Assembly (NCBI GenBank): GCA_900539255.1
Contig: UQBJ01000001.1
Location: 54,994 to 118,993 of the forward strand
Source of the DNA: an uncultured Campylobacter sp.
Lineage (GTDB): Bacteria > Campylobacterota > Campylobacteria > Campylobacterales > Campylobacteraceae
Direction: 5' to 3'
DNA: 64,000 bases
The position numbers and the translations under genes were made by a program. A model generated the notes under the pieces. It saw only the letters and a program-made list of their open reading frames with translations. It was not told where the DNA came from and did no database searches. Shown here piece after piece: positions 18,023-27,087 of the stretch; position 1 is the first letter of the stretch, and the number at the start of each line of letters is the position of its first letter.

Positions 18023-19372
18023 ATGCAAATGTCGCTTTTTGTTTTTTTGCTTCTTTTGTCATTTGTAAGCCTTGTTTTGTTTGTTTGGACACTCAAAGAA
18101 AACAAAAATTTAAAACAAAAACTCGCTCAGCACGCAAACGACATACAGCAAAATATCGAGCAGATTAAGAAAATAGCGAGTTTAGAGACGAGATTAGAAG
18201 AAAAAGAACAACAAATTGCGCAGATAAAAACCGAAAATCAACGCAACCTAACTCAGCTTGAAAACAAATACGAAATGTCGCTAAAAAGGCTTGATGAAGA
18301 GCTTAAAACAAATCTTAAAGAACAAAATAAGAATTTTTTACTCCAAAACAAACTTATGCTGGGCGATGATGGTAAAAAAATCTTTAACGAAGTTTTAGCA
18401 CCCATAAAAGAGAGCATTAAAGAGTATGAAAAAGGCTTGCAAGAACACAGCAAACAGCTAGTTTCCAACAAAGCCACTATACAAACGCAGATTGAAAATA
18501 TGTTTAAATTCAGTCAAAAAATCGGCGAAGAAGCCGATAAACTCGCTAAAATTTTAAAAGGCGATAAAAAGGCTCGGGGCATTTTTGGGGAGTTGCAACT
18601 AAAAAGCGTGTTAGAACAAAGCGGTTTGCGACTTGGCGAACAATACAAATTGCAAGAGCATTTTAAAGATGAAAGTGATGAAAGCAAGCATATACCTGAT
18701 GCTGTGGTGTATTTAGACAGACAAAGAAGCATTGCGATTGATGCTAAATTTCCTTTGCCGAATAATTTAAATTTTGAAGATGATAAAAAACTTTGCGAAG
18801 AAATTTGCCAAAATTTAAAGGCTCGCATTGACGAACTTGCGCGCAAACCTTATGTGAATTTCACTTCGCACGATTATATGCTACTTTTTATTCCATACCA
18901 AAATATACTTGATTTAGCCCTTGAATTTGAGCCAAATTTGTATCAATACGCTTACAAAAAAAATATCTATCTTACCACTCCAACAACGCTTTTTATGGCA
19001 CTAAACACCATAAACATTTCGTGGCGATATGTAGAAAGTGATAATAAAAAACAAGAATTTTTAAAACAAGCAGGCACTATGTATAACAAAATTTATGTTT
19101 TTGTCGAAAAAATAGAAAAAATAAAAAATTCATTTTCAAAGCTCCACAATAGCTTTGAAGAGGCTGAAAATACGCTCTTTAAAGGCAAGGGTAATTTACT
19201 GAGTCAGGCTGAGAAATTAAAAGAACTTGGAGCAAAAACAAATAAACAAATTGAGAAAAAAAGTCAAGAAAATTTGCTTGAATTTGAGGGCGAAAACATA
19301 AATTTAAACCCTAGTGAGAGTGAAAATTTGTTTAGCTTAAATCAACAAAAAAACGGAGAAAATGAGCAATGA
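18023..19372 (+). CDS. rmuC: DNA recombination protein RmuC homologue
   Basis: 449 residues. An N-terminal membrane anchor (LFVFLLLLSFVSLVLFVWTL), then a long coiled coil (about 30-115), then the RmuC nuclease-like domain with ARGIFGELQLKSVLEQSGL, IAIDAKFPLPN, the FIPYQNILDLALE region and LTTPTTLFMALNTI. RmuC limits inversions at repeats in E. coli, which is of interest in a genome with many simple repeats. It overlaps the next gene by 4 nt (ATGA). Composition is AT-richer than its neighbours. Confidence 0.92.
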   Translation: MQMSLFVFLLLLSFVSLVLFVWTLKENKNLKQKLAQHANDIQQNIEQIKKIASLETRLEEKEQQIAQIKTENQRNLTQLENKYEMSLKRLDEELKTNLKEQNKNFLLQNKLMLGDDGKKIFNEVLAPIKESIKEYEKGLQEHSKQLVSNKATIQTQIENMFKFSQKIGEEADKLAKILKGDKKARGIFGELQLKSVLEQSGLRLGEQYKLQEHFKDESDESKHIPDAVVYLDRQRSIAIDAKFPLPNNLNFEDDKKLCEEICQNLKARIDELARKPYVNFTSHDYMLLFIPYQNILDLALEFEPNLYQYAYKKNIYLTTPTTLFMALNTINISWRYVESDNKKQEFLKQAGTMYNKIYVFVEKIEKIKNSFSKLHNSFEEAENTLFKGKGNLLSQAEKLKELGAKTNKQIEKKSQENLLEFEGENINLNPSESENLFSLNQQKNGENEQ

Positions 19373-20733
19373 AAGCTGTGGTAAAAAGCGCAAAAACATT
19401 TGATGAAAGAGCCATTAAGTTGGGGCTTGATGAGCTTATTTTAATGGAAAATGCAGGCGCAAATTTAGCTAAAATCGCTAAAAATGCCTTGCGAAAAAAG
19501 GGCGTTAAAAATGGGCGAATTTTAATTTTGCTGGGACAAGGAAACAACGGCGCGGACGGACTTGTAGCGGCTAGGCATTTAAAAAATGCGCTTTGTTTTT
19601 GCGTGGATAAAAATTTAAAAAAATCCCCCCTTTTTGAAAAGCAAGAAAAAATTGCCTTAAATTTAGGCATAAAATTCCTTGACAAAAAGCCAAATTTTCA
19701 AAGCTTTGATTGTATCATCGAGTGCATTTTTGGAAGCGGGCTTGACAGAAAAGTAAGCCCAAATTTAAAGGCTCTCATCGCTGAGGCAAATAAAAGTCGT
19801 GCGCTCAAAATCGCTTGCGATATGCCCGTAAATTTAGGCTTTGAGCCTTGTTTTAACGCTACAATCACCGCTACAATGGGAGTGATAAAAGAAAATTTGC
19901 TTGAAGATTACGCAAAAGAAAGCGTTGGCAAGATAAAATGCGTGAATTTAGGCTTAAATTCAAGCCTTTACGCACCAAATTCAAATTGCTTTTTGCTAGA
20001 AAAAGGCGATTTAGAGCTGATAGAACGCAAAAAAAGCGCAAACAAAGGCGACTTTGGACACGGCTTTATTTGCGCGAGTGCGAGTGCTGGCACGCTAGCA
20101 GGGCTTGGGGCGCTTAATTTTGGTGCAGGTTTGATTTCGCTTGTGGGCGCAAAGCCTTTTTCGCCGCTCATAATGCAAAAAGAAAGGATTGATGAGAGCG
20201 CAAGTGCCGTAGCTTTGGGAATGGGACTTGATGATTTGAGCGTTTTAAATGAGCCTTTGCTTGAAAAAATTCCTGTGATTTTGGACGCAAATGCCTTTAA
20301 AAGCTCTCAAATTCGCCCTTTTTTACAAAGGCAAAATGTCATCTTAACCCCACACCCAAAGGAATTTGCAAGGCTTTGGAAAATCGCTTTTGATGAAAAT
20401 ATAAGCAGTGGGCAAATTCAAAAAAATCGCTTTTTTTATGCGGATAAATTCGCCCAAAATTTCGAGTGTGTTTTGATTTTAAAGGGCGCAAACACCATCA
20501 TCGCGCAAAAGGGGCAAAAATTTGTCTGCACGCTTGGAAACGCAGCACTTGCAAAGGGCGGCAGCGGAGACGCGCTTGCTGGAATGATACTCGCGCTTAT
20601 TTGTGCTAAATTTAGCCCCTTAAACGCCGCTAAAAACGCTGTTTTAGCCCACGCTCTTGTCGCTAAAAAATGGCGATTTAACCCAAACGCATTTGATGCG
20701 CTTAAACTCATAAAGGGGCTAAAATGCTTGTAA
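19369..20733 (+). CDS. nnrD: Bifunctional NAD(P)H-hydrate epimerase / ADP-dependent dehydratase
   Basis: Repairs hydrated NAD(P)H. 454 residues with both domains: N-terminal epimerase (LMENAGANLAKIA, LGQGNNGADGLVAARHL) to about 210, then the ribokinase-like dehydratase with GDFGHGFICASASAGTLAGLGAL, VILDANAF, VILTPHPKEFARL, LKGANTII and the catalytic NAALAKGGSGDALAGMI. Start overlaps rmuC by 4 nt and the end overlaps purN by 10 nt, so all three are tightly coupled. Confidence 0.93.
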   Translation: MKAVVKSAKTFDERAIKLGLDELILMENAGANLAKIAKNALRKKGVKNGRILILLGQGNNGADGLVAARHLKNALCFCVDKNLKKSPLFEKQEKIALNLGIKFLDKKPNFQSFDCIIECIFGSGLDRKVSPNLKALIAEANKSRALKIACDMPVNLGFEPCFNATITATMGVIKENLLEDYAKESVGKIKCVNLGLNSSLYAPNSNCFLLEKGDLELIERKKSANKGDFGHGFICASASAGTLAGLGALNFGAGLISLVGAKPFSPLIMQKERIDESASAVALGMGLDDLSVLNEPLLEKIPVILDANAFKSSQIRPFLQRQNVILTPHPKEFARLWKIAFDENISSGQIQKNRFFYADKFAQNFECVLILKGANTIIAQKGQKFVCTLGNAALAKGGSGDALAGMILALICAKFSPLNAAKNAVLAHALVAKKWRFNPNAFDALKLIKGLKCL

Positions 20734-21293
20734 AACTCGCGGTTTTATTCAGCGGCAACGGCTCAAATTTGCAAAATTTGCTCGAAAAACTTCACCGCAA
20801 ACGCTTTGGCAACAACGAATTTGAAGTGGTTCTTTGCCTTTGCAACAACAAAAACGCCTATGGCATAGAGCGGGCGCGAAAATTTAAGCTTGAAAGCGTC
20901 ATCATCGAGCATAAAAATTTTGCTAGCCGTGAGGACTTTGACAGGGCTTTGGTGGGCGAAATTCAAAAAAGTGGGGCGGATTTGGCGGTGCTGGCGGGCT
21001 TTATGCGGATTTTAAGCCCCGTTTTTACGCAAAGCGTGCGCGCCATAAACTTGCACCCCTCGCTTTTGCCGCTTTTTAAGGGCGCAAATGCCATAAAAGA
21101 AAGCTACCAAAGCGATATGAAAGTGGCTGGTGTGAGCATTCACTATGTGAGCGAAGAGCTTGACGGCGGGCAAATCATCGCCCAAAGGGCATTTGAAAAA
21201 ACGCCAAAAATGAGCTTTGAAGCCTTTGAAAGCCAAATTCACGCCCTTGAACACGAGCTTTTACCTGAAACGGTTATAAAAATTTTTGAGTGA
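20724..21293 (+). CDS. purN: Phosphoribosylglycinamide formyltransferase
   Basis: Transfers a formyl group from 10-formyl-THF to GAR in purine synthesis. 189 residues. LFSGNGSNLQNLLE is the phosphate loop; ALVGEIQKSGADLAVLAGFMRIL, INLHPSLLPLFKGANAI (catalytic Asn and His) and VSIHYVSEELDGGQIIAQ follow. Its ATG lies inside the end of nnrD. A 10-nt overlap suggests translational coupling. Confidence 0.95.
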   Translation: MLVKLAVLFSGNGSNLQNLLEKLHRKRFGNNEFEVVLCLCNNKNAYGIERARKFKLESVIIEHKNFASREDFDRALVGEIQKSGADLAVLAGFMRILSPVFTQSVRAINLHPSLLPLFKGANAIKESYQSDMKVAGVSIHYVSEELDGGQIIAQRAFEKTPKMSFEAFESQIHALEHELLPETVIKIFE

Positions 21294-21310
21294 AATTTAA
21301 CAAAAACCGC

Positions 21311-21316
21311 TACAAT
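21311..21316 (+). promoter_or_regulatory. -10 box of phzF-like gene
   Basis: TACAAT preceded by CCGC, 22 nt before the ATG at 21339. Confidence 0.45.
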
Positions 21317-21338
21317 ACCAAAAACAAAAAGGCAGACA

Positions 21339-22247
21339 ATGAAAAGCTACAAAGTCTATCAAATCGACTCTTTCACAAGGACGAAATTTCGCGGAAACCC
21401 AGCTGGCGTTGTCTCAAACGCTGATGGGTTAAGCACGGCGCAAATGCAGCAAATCGCAAGAGAGCTTAACAACTCAAAAACCGCCTTTATCTTTGCGCCT
21501 CCAAAGGGCGCAGATTACGATATTGAGGTGCGCTTTTTTACCCCAAACACAGAAGTGCCGCTGTGCGGACACGCTACCATAGCGGCGCATTATGTGCGCG
21601 CCATACTTGGCGAACACTCAGCAGGGCGGGCTTTGCAAAAGACAAAGGCGGGGATTTTAGCTGTGGATACGCTTAAACAAAACGGCGATTTTGCCATACA
21701 AATGGCGCAAGCAAGCCCGCAAATTCAGCCTCCGCTTGATGAAACGCTCACTCAACAAATCATCAAGGCTTTAAGGATAAAGGCTTGCGATTTACGAGCT
21801 GATTGCCCCGTGTGCGTGGCTTCTACTGGGCATAGCAAGGTAATGATAGGCATAAAAGATTTAAATTTACTCCACTCGCTCGCCCCAAATATGAGCGCAT
21901 TAGCAAGCCTGAGCACGCAGCTTTCATGCAATGGCTTTTTCGTCTTTGCGCTTGATGAAAATGATGAATTTTTAGCGCACGGCAGAATGTTTGCCCCAGC
22001 CATAGGCATAAACGAAGATCCTGTAACGGGCAACGCAAATGGACCTTTGGGGGCGTATTTGGTGCATTATGGGCTTTTTAAACACTTGCAAAATGGGGGC
22101 GAGTTTAGCTTTTTTGCCAAGCAAGGCGACGCGATAGGGCGCGAGGGGCAAATGCAAGTGCGCGTAAGCATTGAAAATTCAAAGCCTGTTTTAGTGCAAA
22201 TCATCGGCGAAGCTGTGGTAGCGTTTGAAACCGAGCTTGTTTTATGA
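21339..22247 (+). CDS. PhzF family isomerase
   Basis: 302 residues, full-length PhzF/diaminopimelate-epimerase fold. VYQIDSFTRTKFRGNPAGVV at the N-terminus, the ELNNSKTAF catalytic Glu region, FFTPNTEVPLCGHATIA, and EDPVTGNANGPLGAYLV are diagnostic. Substrate unknown; family members act on small hydroxylated or amino acids. It has its own TACAAT promoter and is convergent with ccsBA, with a 30-nt gap. Confidence 0.92.
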   Translation: MKSYKVYQIDSFTRTKFRGNPAGVVSNADGLSTAQMQQIARELNNSKTAFIFAPPKGADYDIEVRFFTPNTEVPLCGHATIAAHYVRAILGEHSAGRALQKTKAGILAVDTLKQNGDFAIQMAQASPQIQPPLDETLTQQIIKALRIKACDLRADCPVCVASTGHSKVMIGIKDLNLLHSLAPNMSALASLSTQLSCNGFFVFALDENDEFLAHGRMFAPAIGINEDPVTGNANGPLGAYLVHYGLFKHLQNGGEFSFFAKQGDAIGREGQMQVRVSIENSKPVLVQIIGEAVVAFETELVL

Positions 22248-22277
22248 GTAAATTTAGCCCTAAATTCAGCCAAAAGC

Positions 22278-25157
22278 TCATTTAACCTTGCTTCTTAGCC
22301 ACGCTGTGAGCATTAGGGCTAAATTTAAAATCATCAGCACAAAGACGCTCAAAGGCACGCCGTTGCTCTCGCCTGTGGCGTAAGAGTGCTTGCCGCTTAA
22401 AAAATAATTCACGCCAAAATAAGTCATCAGCATTACAAAAAAGCCCACGCAAGCCCCGCAAAAAAGCACAAAAGGCGAGTTTAGGCGTGGCAAGAAACGC
22501 GCGTGCAACACGAGCATATACACCACAGCTAAAATCAAGCTCCAAGTTTCCTTTGGGTCCCAGCCCCAGTAACGCCCCCAACTCTCATTTGCCCAAATGC
22601 CGCCCAAAAATGTGCCTATCACAAGCAGCACCAAGCCCAAAGTCAGCACGATTTCTGTCAAAACCGCTAAATTTGGCACGCTTTTAGCACGGCAAACAAG
22701 CCCGACAAGCCCCGCAAGGCTCGATAAATACGCCATCACAAAAAAGGCATAGCTTGCTGTAATCGTGCTTACGTGGATATTGAGCCAGTAGCTTTGCAGC
22801 ACGGGCATTAGCGGTGTGATTTGCGGGTCCATAAAGCCCAAATTCGCCACGCACAAAATCACGCCCACACCAAAAGCACCAAGTGCTAAAAAGAGTAAAT
22901 TTCGGCTTAAAACAAGGGTTAAAAGTGCTAAAACTACGCCGATAAGCAGCATTGACTCATAAGCGTTGCTCCAAACAGCGTGCGTGCCGATAAACCAGCG
23001 CAAGGCAAAGGCAAGCACAAAGAGCGCAAAGCTCGCGTAAAAAACGCCTCGCACGCCAAGCTTAAATTTCGCGCTCAGCTCACGCCCACGAGCCGTTAAA
23101 ACAAGCACGCAAAGCAAGAGCAGCACCCCAAAAGCGGCGTAAAATTTACCCAAATTCGCAAAAGCGTCCAAATCAAGCAGCAAATTTTCAGCCCAAAGCG
23201 TAAAGGCGTTTGGCATTAAAAACGCCCCCTTATCAAGCTGATAGTCTTTCAGCTCGCTCAAAGCCGCATTTGCCTTGCTAAAATCTCCGCTTTGAATGGC
23301 GTTTGCTAATGCGTTAAAATAGCTTTCCAGCAAGCCTTGCACCTCGCCAGCCCCGCTTATGTCAAGGTTTTGTATGGCTTCACTTGGCGAAAGCCACTCA
23401 CTGCGCGTTTTGTCGGCAAAGATTCTCAGCACTTCCCCACGAGAAGTAGCGATGAGCAAATTCACAGCCTCATCGACACTGAGCACATCTTTTTGATAAG
23501 GGCTTTTTTGCCCAGCGTGGTTTTGCGCGTTTGCCACTTCATCTTTGAGCTTATAAACGCCGTTTTTATAGACATCTTCAACGCAAATATAGTCTTTATC
23601 CGTGCCGATAAGGGCTTTTAAGCGTTCATCACGCACGCGAATGAGCGGAATTTGCATAAATTCATCATAATAAAGCATAGCTCCCAGCACGAGTTCTTTG
23701 TGCGAAAGCCCATACAATGAGCTTTTGTGGCTGATTTTGTTGATTAAGTCCAAAGTGAGCGCGCCAAAGGGCTTGACACGCCCCTCGTAGCTCAAAACGG
23801 GGATTTTAGCGAAATTTGTCGCGTGGTTTTTAAAGGCAGAAGTGCGAAGTTGAGCTAAAATTTCATCGCTAATGCTTGAATTTTGGGCGTTTTGAGCGCT
23901 TAAATTTAAAGCGTTTGCGTTTAAATTTAAGTTGCTTTCGTTTGAAGTGGCGTTTGTGCTTAAATTTAAGGCGTTTTTATCGTTTAAATTTACTGAATTT
24001 GCGTTGTTTTCGCTTGGGTTTAAAGTTGCAGAATTTGTCTCTAACTCCGCTTGCAAAGGCAAGGCGTAAAAGACGAGTGCAAGGGCAAAAACAAAGCTCA
24101 ATCTCTTGCAAAGCATTACAAAACGCCCATTTCGCGCAAAAAGAGACAGGATAAGCCCCGCAAAAAGCACAAAATACCCCACATAAGTGATGAGCTTGCC
24201 AGGGTCCTTATTTATCGTGAAAAACGCGCCGTTTTTGTCCTCATCAAGCGAGCTTAAAAAGAGCCGATAGCCGTTAAAATCGGCGATTTTGCTCATCGAC
24301 AGCGTGGCTTCTTGGCTTGTGTTGTTTTCAAGCAGCAAAATGCTTGCCGTGTGGCTTGACGGGTTTGTGGAGCCAGGGTAGTTTTGCACCTTTAAGGACT
24401 CTAAAAACACAGCAAAAGGTAGCTTGATGAAACGCGCGCCCCAGCTCAGCAAAATAGCGTTATCACCAAAGTTAAATTCAGTCAGGCTTTCATCAAAGAA
24501 ATTTTGTGCTAAGGGTTTGCTGATGGTTTCATTGCCCTCGCTCACTGAAAGTTTTATCATAGGAAAGTGCGTAACAGGGGGCATTGCGGGCTTGAATTCA
24601 TCGAATTTTATGCTGATTTCATCGCCGTTTAGCGTGAGCTTTTGCGGCGCAAAGCCCTGCGTGATGTCTCCAAAGACAAAGCCTAGCGGCTTAGCGATAA
24701 AGGCTGGCAGGTAGTTTTCAAACAGCTCGGCGTAGTTTTTGAGCGGGCTGATGAAAATGGGAAAGTGGCTTTGCTCCACTGAGCCGTTTTTGTCGCTGAT
24801 GATGATGATATGCTGGTCTTGGCTAATGGCTACTGATGAAAGCTGCTCGTTTTGGATATGCAAAGACGCTTCAAGTCCCCAAAAGCGCGTGATAGCAGCG
24901 CCTGCGATGATGAGTAAAATCGCGCTGTGAAAGGCAAAGCTGGCTGGCTTTTTCCACATACGAAAGCGCACGATAAGTCCTGCTAAATTCACAAAGATGA
25001 GCGCGTGCAAGGCGTTGAAAAACGCGGTGTTGTAGATGAGAATCTTAGCGTCCCAAACCCCAAAGTCATTTTCCACGAAAGTGCCGAGCGCACAGGTGCT
25101 TGCGTAGATGACAAGCAAGATAAATGTAATGTAAAAGTTGAAAAAAAACTTCATCAT
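22278..25157 (-). CDS. ccsBA: Fused cytochrome c synthase CcsBA
   Basis: Inner-membrane system II haem exporter and cytochrome c-haem ligase, about 958 residues: CcsB (ResB-like) N-terminal half with TM helices and a periplasmic domain, and CcsA C-terminal half with the haem motif WANESWGRYWGWDPKETW and further histidine-bearing helices. Such fusions are typical of epsilonproteobacteria. It lies 7 nt after a TlpA-like thioredoxin gene, as expected for haem-ligation partners. An Asn/Leu/Ser-rich low-complexity insert (NSVNLNDKNALNLSTNATS and on, about residues 375-430) joins the halves. A degraded partial copy of its 3' end lies at 56.7-56.9 kb. Confidence 0.95.
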   Translation of the reverse strand: MMKFFFNFYITFILLVIYASTCALGTFVENDFGVWDAKILIYNTAFFNALHALIFVNLAGLIVRFRMWKKPASFAFHSAILLIIAGAAITRFWGLEASLHIQNEQLSSVAISQDQHIIIISDKNGSVEQSHFPIFISPLKNYAELFENYLPAFIAKPLGFVFGDITQGFAPQKLTLNGDEISIKFDEFKPAMPPVTHFPMIKLSVSEGNETISKPLAQNFFDESLTEFNFGDNAILLSWGARFIKLPFAVFLESLKVQNYPGSTNPSSHTASILLLENNTSQEATLSMSKIADFNGYRLFLSSLDEDKNGAFFTINKDPGKLITYVGYFVLFAGLILSLFARNGRFVMLCKRLSFVFALALVFYALPLQAELETNSATLNPSENNANSVNLNDKNALNLSTNATSNESNLNLNANALNLSAQNAQNSSISDEILAQLRTSAFKNHATNFAKIPVLSYEGRVKPFGALTLDLINKISHKSSLYGLSHKELVLGAMLYYDEFMQIPLIRVRDERLKALIGTDKDYICVEDVYKNGVYKLKDEVANAQNHAGQKSPYQKDVLSVDEAVNLLIATSRGEVLRIFADKTRSEWLSPSEAIQNLDISGAGEVQGLLESYFNALANAIQSGDFSKANAALSELKDYQLDKGAFLMPNAFTLWAENLLLDLDAFANLGKFYAAFGVLLLLCVLVLTARGRELSAKFKLGVRGVFYASFALFVLAFALRWFIGTHAVWSNAYESMLLIGVVLALLTLVLSRNLLFLALGAFGVGVILCVANLGFMDPQITPLMPVLQSYWLNIHVSTITASYAFFVMAYLSSLAGLVGLVCRAKSVPNLAVLTEIVLTLGLVLLVIGTFLGGIWANESWGRYWGWDPKETWSLILAVVYMLVLHARFLPRLNSPFVLFCGACVGFFVMLMTYFGVNYFLSGKHSYATGESNGVPLSVFVLMILNLALMLTAWLRSKVK

Positions 25158-25164
25158 AACCCCT

Positions 25165-25701
25165 TTAAATTTGGTTTTCTAGCATTTTTTTAAGCAAATT
25201 TTGCAAAAATTCAAGGCTGATAAGCCCGTCTCGCGCCAGCACGACAGCCCCGTTTTTATCGGCGATGATGGTGTATGGCGTGCCGACAATGCCGCCTAAT
25301 GCGGTGTCTAAAATGATATTTGGCGTGCCGATGCTGATTTTGTAATTAACCCCAAAATCTTTTTTGTAGGCTTTAATGTCTTTTTCGGCTAAATCCTCCA
25401 TCAAAACGCCGATGATAGCGACTTTTCCTTTAAATTCATCGTTTAAAACGCTTAAAAGCTGGGCTTCTACCTTACACGCTTCGCACCAAGAAGTGAAAAA
25501 TGTGTAGATGACGGGCTTTTTTAAATCCGAGTAAATGGCGTTTTCGCTCACTTGGATTTGCGTTTTTCCGCCCTCAAAAAATGTGAGCGCAAAAGGCTGT
25601 GTGGTGTCGATTTGCCCTATGTCAAATGCCTTTTCATCGCTACACGCCACGCCTACAAACGCTAAAAACAACGCTAAAACACACTTTGCAAATGTTTTCA
25701 T
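25165..25701 (-). CDS. TlpA-like thioredoxin-fold lipoprotein
   Basis: 178 residues. Lipoprotein signal MKTFAKCVLALFLAFVGVAC with the lipobox cysteine, then a TlpA/ResA-type thioredoxin domain with the redox motif TSWCEACKVEAQ and cis-Pro loop VGTPYTII. Periplasmic thiol reductant for apocytochrome c CxxCH is the likely role, given ccsBA directly downstream. TATAAT at 25740-25745 (minus) should drive both genes. Confidence 0.9.
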   Translation of the reverse strand: MKTFAKCVLALFLAFVGVACSDEKAFDIGQIDTTQPFALTFFEGGKTQIQVSENAIYSDLKKPVIYTFFTSWCEACKVEAQLLSVLNDEFKGKVAIIGVLMEDLAEKDIKAYKKDFGVNYKISIGTPNIILDTALGGIVGTPYTIIADKNGAVVLARDGLISLEFLQNLLKKMLENQI

Positions 25702-25739
25702 AAACTCTCTTTGTTTTAATGATAAATTTAAAAAGAGTG

Positions 25740-25745
25740 ATTATA
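25740..25745 (-). promoter_or_regulatory. -10 box of tlpA-like/ccsBA operon
   Basis: TATAAT on the minus strand preceded by GT, 39 nt before the start codon at 25701. Confidence 0.5.
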
Positions 25746-26538
25746 ACATAAAAAGCCTTATGTGTGTTTAACAACTTGCGTTTTATTTAAAAAATGTTGC
25801 GAAATTTAAGCACAAAGAGGCTTTGAAATTTAAGAATTTTAAACACAAAACAAACACACCTAACTTTCAAACCAAATTCGCAAAACGACAAAAAGCAAGG
25901 ATACCTAACGCTCAGTGCGACAAGCATTTGCTCTAAAAACAAAACACATTTAAATTTAACCGCGCTTTTGTTGCCGTTCATTAACTTTTGTGTCGTATAA
26001 TGACCTTTCGCGTTTTTAGGGACTTTAAAACGCTTTCTGTCGAATATGGAAATTCAAATATCATTTTTAAGTGCTTTTTCGTGCTTTGCTTTGCCGTTAA
26101 ATGGCTTGCGATGACGAGTAAAAGCCGTTTGTTTTTCGCAATGAGAGACAAATTTAGGCTTTTTAAAAAGTGTTGTTGTGTTAGGCAAATGGCAAGGTGT
26201 CATAATGATAAATTTTTTGTCATACTGAACGCCTTTTTTGTCATATTGACTTTGTCTTGTCGGACTGAACGCCCTTTTTGTCATACTGAACTTTGCGTAG
26301 CAAAGTGAAGTATCCACAAATTTAAAGTGCGAATTGCACCTTAAAGTATGGATTTTTCGCCTTTTTGCAAAAGGCTCAAAATGACAAGGGTTTTGGGATT
26401 TTCGTTTTTTAACGAAAGCTTAAAATGACAATGCGGATTTGTTGCGGTTTGCGCCTTGCAAGTTGCTTGGTGGCTACGCTCAAATGTGAGTTGATTTGAA
26501 TTTAATGCGGGGTTTAAGCCTTGCAGGAAGGATAAAAG
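25746..26538. repeat. 800-bp intergenic region with dispersed repeat remnants
   Basis: No gene seen. It holds several short copies of TTTTTGTCATACTGAACGCC (from about 26216, again near 26270), an inverted relative of the GGATACTTC element (about 26270-26315), an inverted copy of the TGTCATTTT/CTTTCG element (about 26402-26431) and a partial GGATACC...CTCAG copy at 25897-25924. These are the same families as in 13.9-14.3 kb. The last bases before 26539 carry AGGAAGGA, the RBS of the next gene. Confidence 0.65.
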
Positions 26539-27087
26539 ATGAGAGCAAAATTTAAGGTTTTATCAGGCGAAAGGCTTTGTGAAAAGGCTTTTGGGGTAAA
26601 TTTAGGCGAGTTTAACGGCTCAAAAAGTGTATTTGTGAGCGATGAAAGCTACAAAAGCACGCTTACAAACGAAGTTAAAGGTTTAAAAAATGCACTTATA
26701 AGCAAGTTTGACGGCTCAAAGGGTGTATTTGTGGGCGATGAAAGCCATAAAAATGAGTTTAAAAACTTAAAAAGCACGCTGGCGAGCAAATTCAACGGCT
26801 TGAAAAGTGTGCTTACAAACGAAGTTAAAGGTTTAAAAAATGCACTTGCAAGCAAGTTTGACAGCCAAAAAAACGCAGTTGCGAGCCAAAAAGGGGCGTT
26901 GATGAGTGCGTTTAAGACGCATTTAAGTGAGCTTAAAAGGGCGTTTGCAAGCCACAAAGGCATATTTTTAGGCAAGTGCCAAAAAGGCGAGTTTGAAAGC
27001 AAGCGTGTAAAAAAAAACTTTGGCGTAGGAATTTCTCTCTCTCTCTCTCTCGTTAGTGCTAGCACCCTGTGCGCTGAGTGCGCTTGA
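26539..27087 (+). CDS. N-terminal part of phase-variable autotransporter (extension plus signal peptide start)
   Basis: 182 residues ending at TGA because the (TC)9 tract at 27034-27051 leaves the frame out of step with the passenger/barrel. The ATG at 26539 has AGGAAGGA 7 nt upstream. Residues 1-155 are a Lys/Ser-rich, probably helical region built of degenerate repeats (LTNEVKGLKNALxSKFD occurs twice, exactly 50 codons apart), with no hydrophobic segment. Residues 155-171 are a signal peptide start: KRVKKNFGVG then ISLSLSL, encoded by the repeat. With 10 or 7 TC units the frame continues as LVLAPCALSA into the passenger, a complete signal peptide. An alternative internal ATG at 26902 would shorten the extension. 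A9 at 27009-27017 is a second slippery run. Confidence 0.75.
   Translation: MRAKFKVLSGERLCEKAFGVNLGEFNGSKSVFVSDESYKSTLTNEVKGLKNALISKFDGSKGVFVGDESHKNEFKNLKSTLASKFNGLKSVLTNEVKGLKNALASKFDSQKNAVASQKGALMSAFKTHLSELKRAFASHKGIFLGKCQKGEFESKRVKKNFGVGISLSLSLVSASTLCAECA
27034..27051 (+). repeat. (TC)9 contingency repeat
   Basis: Nine perfect TC units inside coding sequence, encoding alternating Ser/Leu in the signal peptide core. By frame arithmetic 9 units is OFF, 10 or 7 is ON. Confidence 0.9.
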
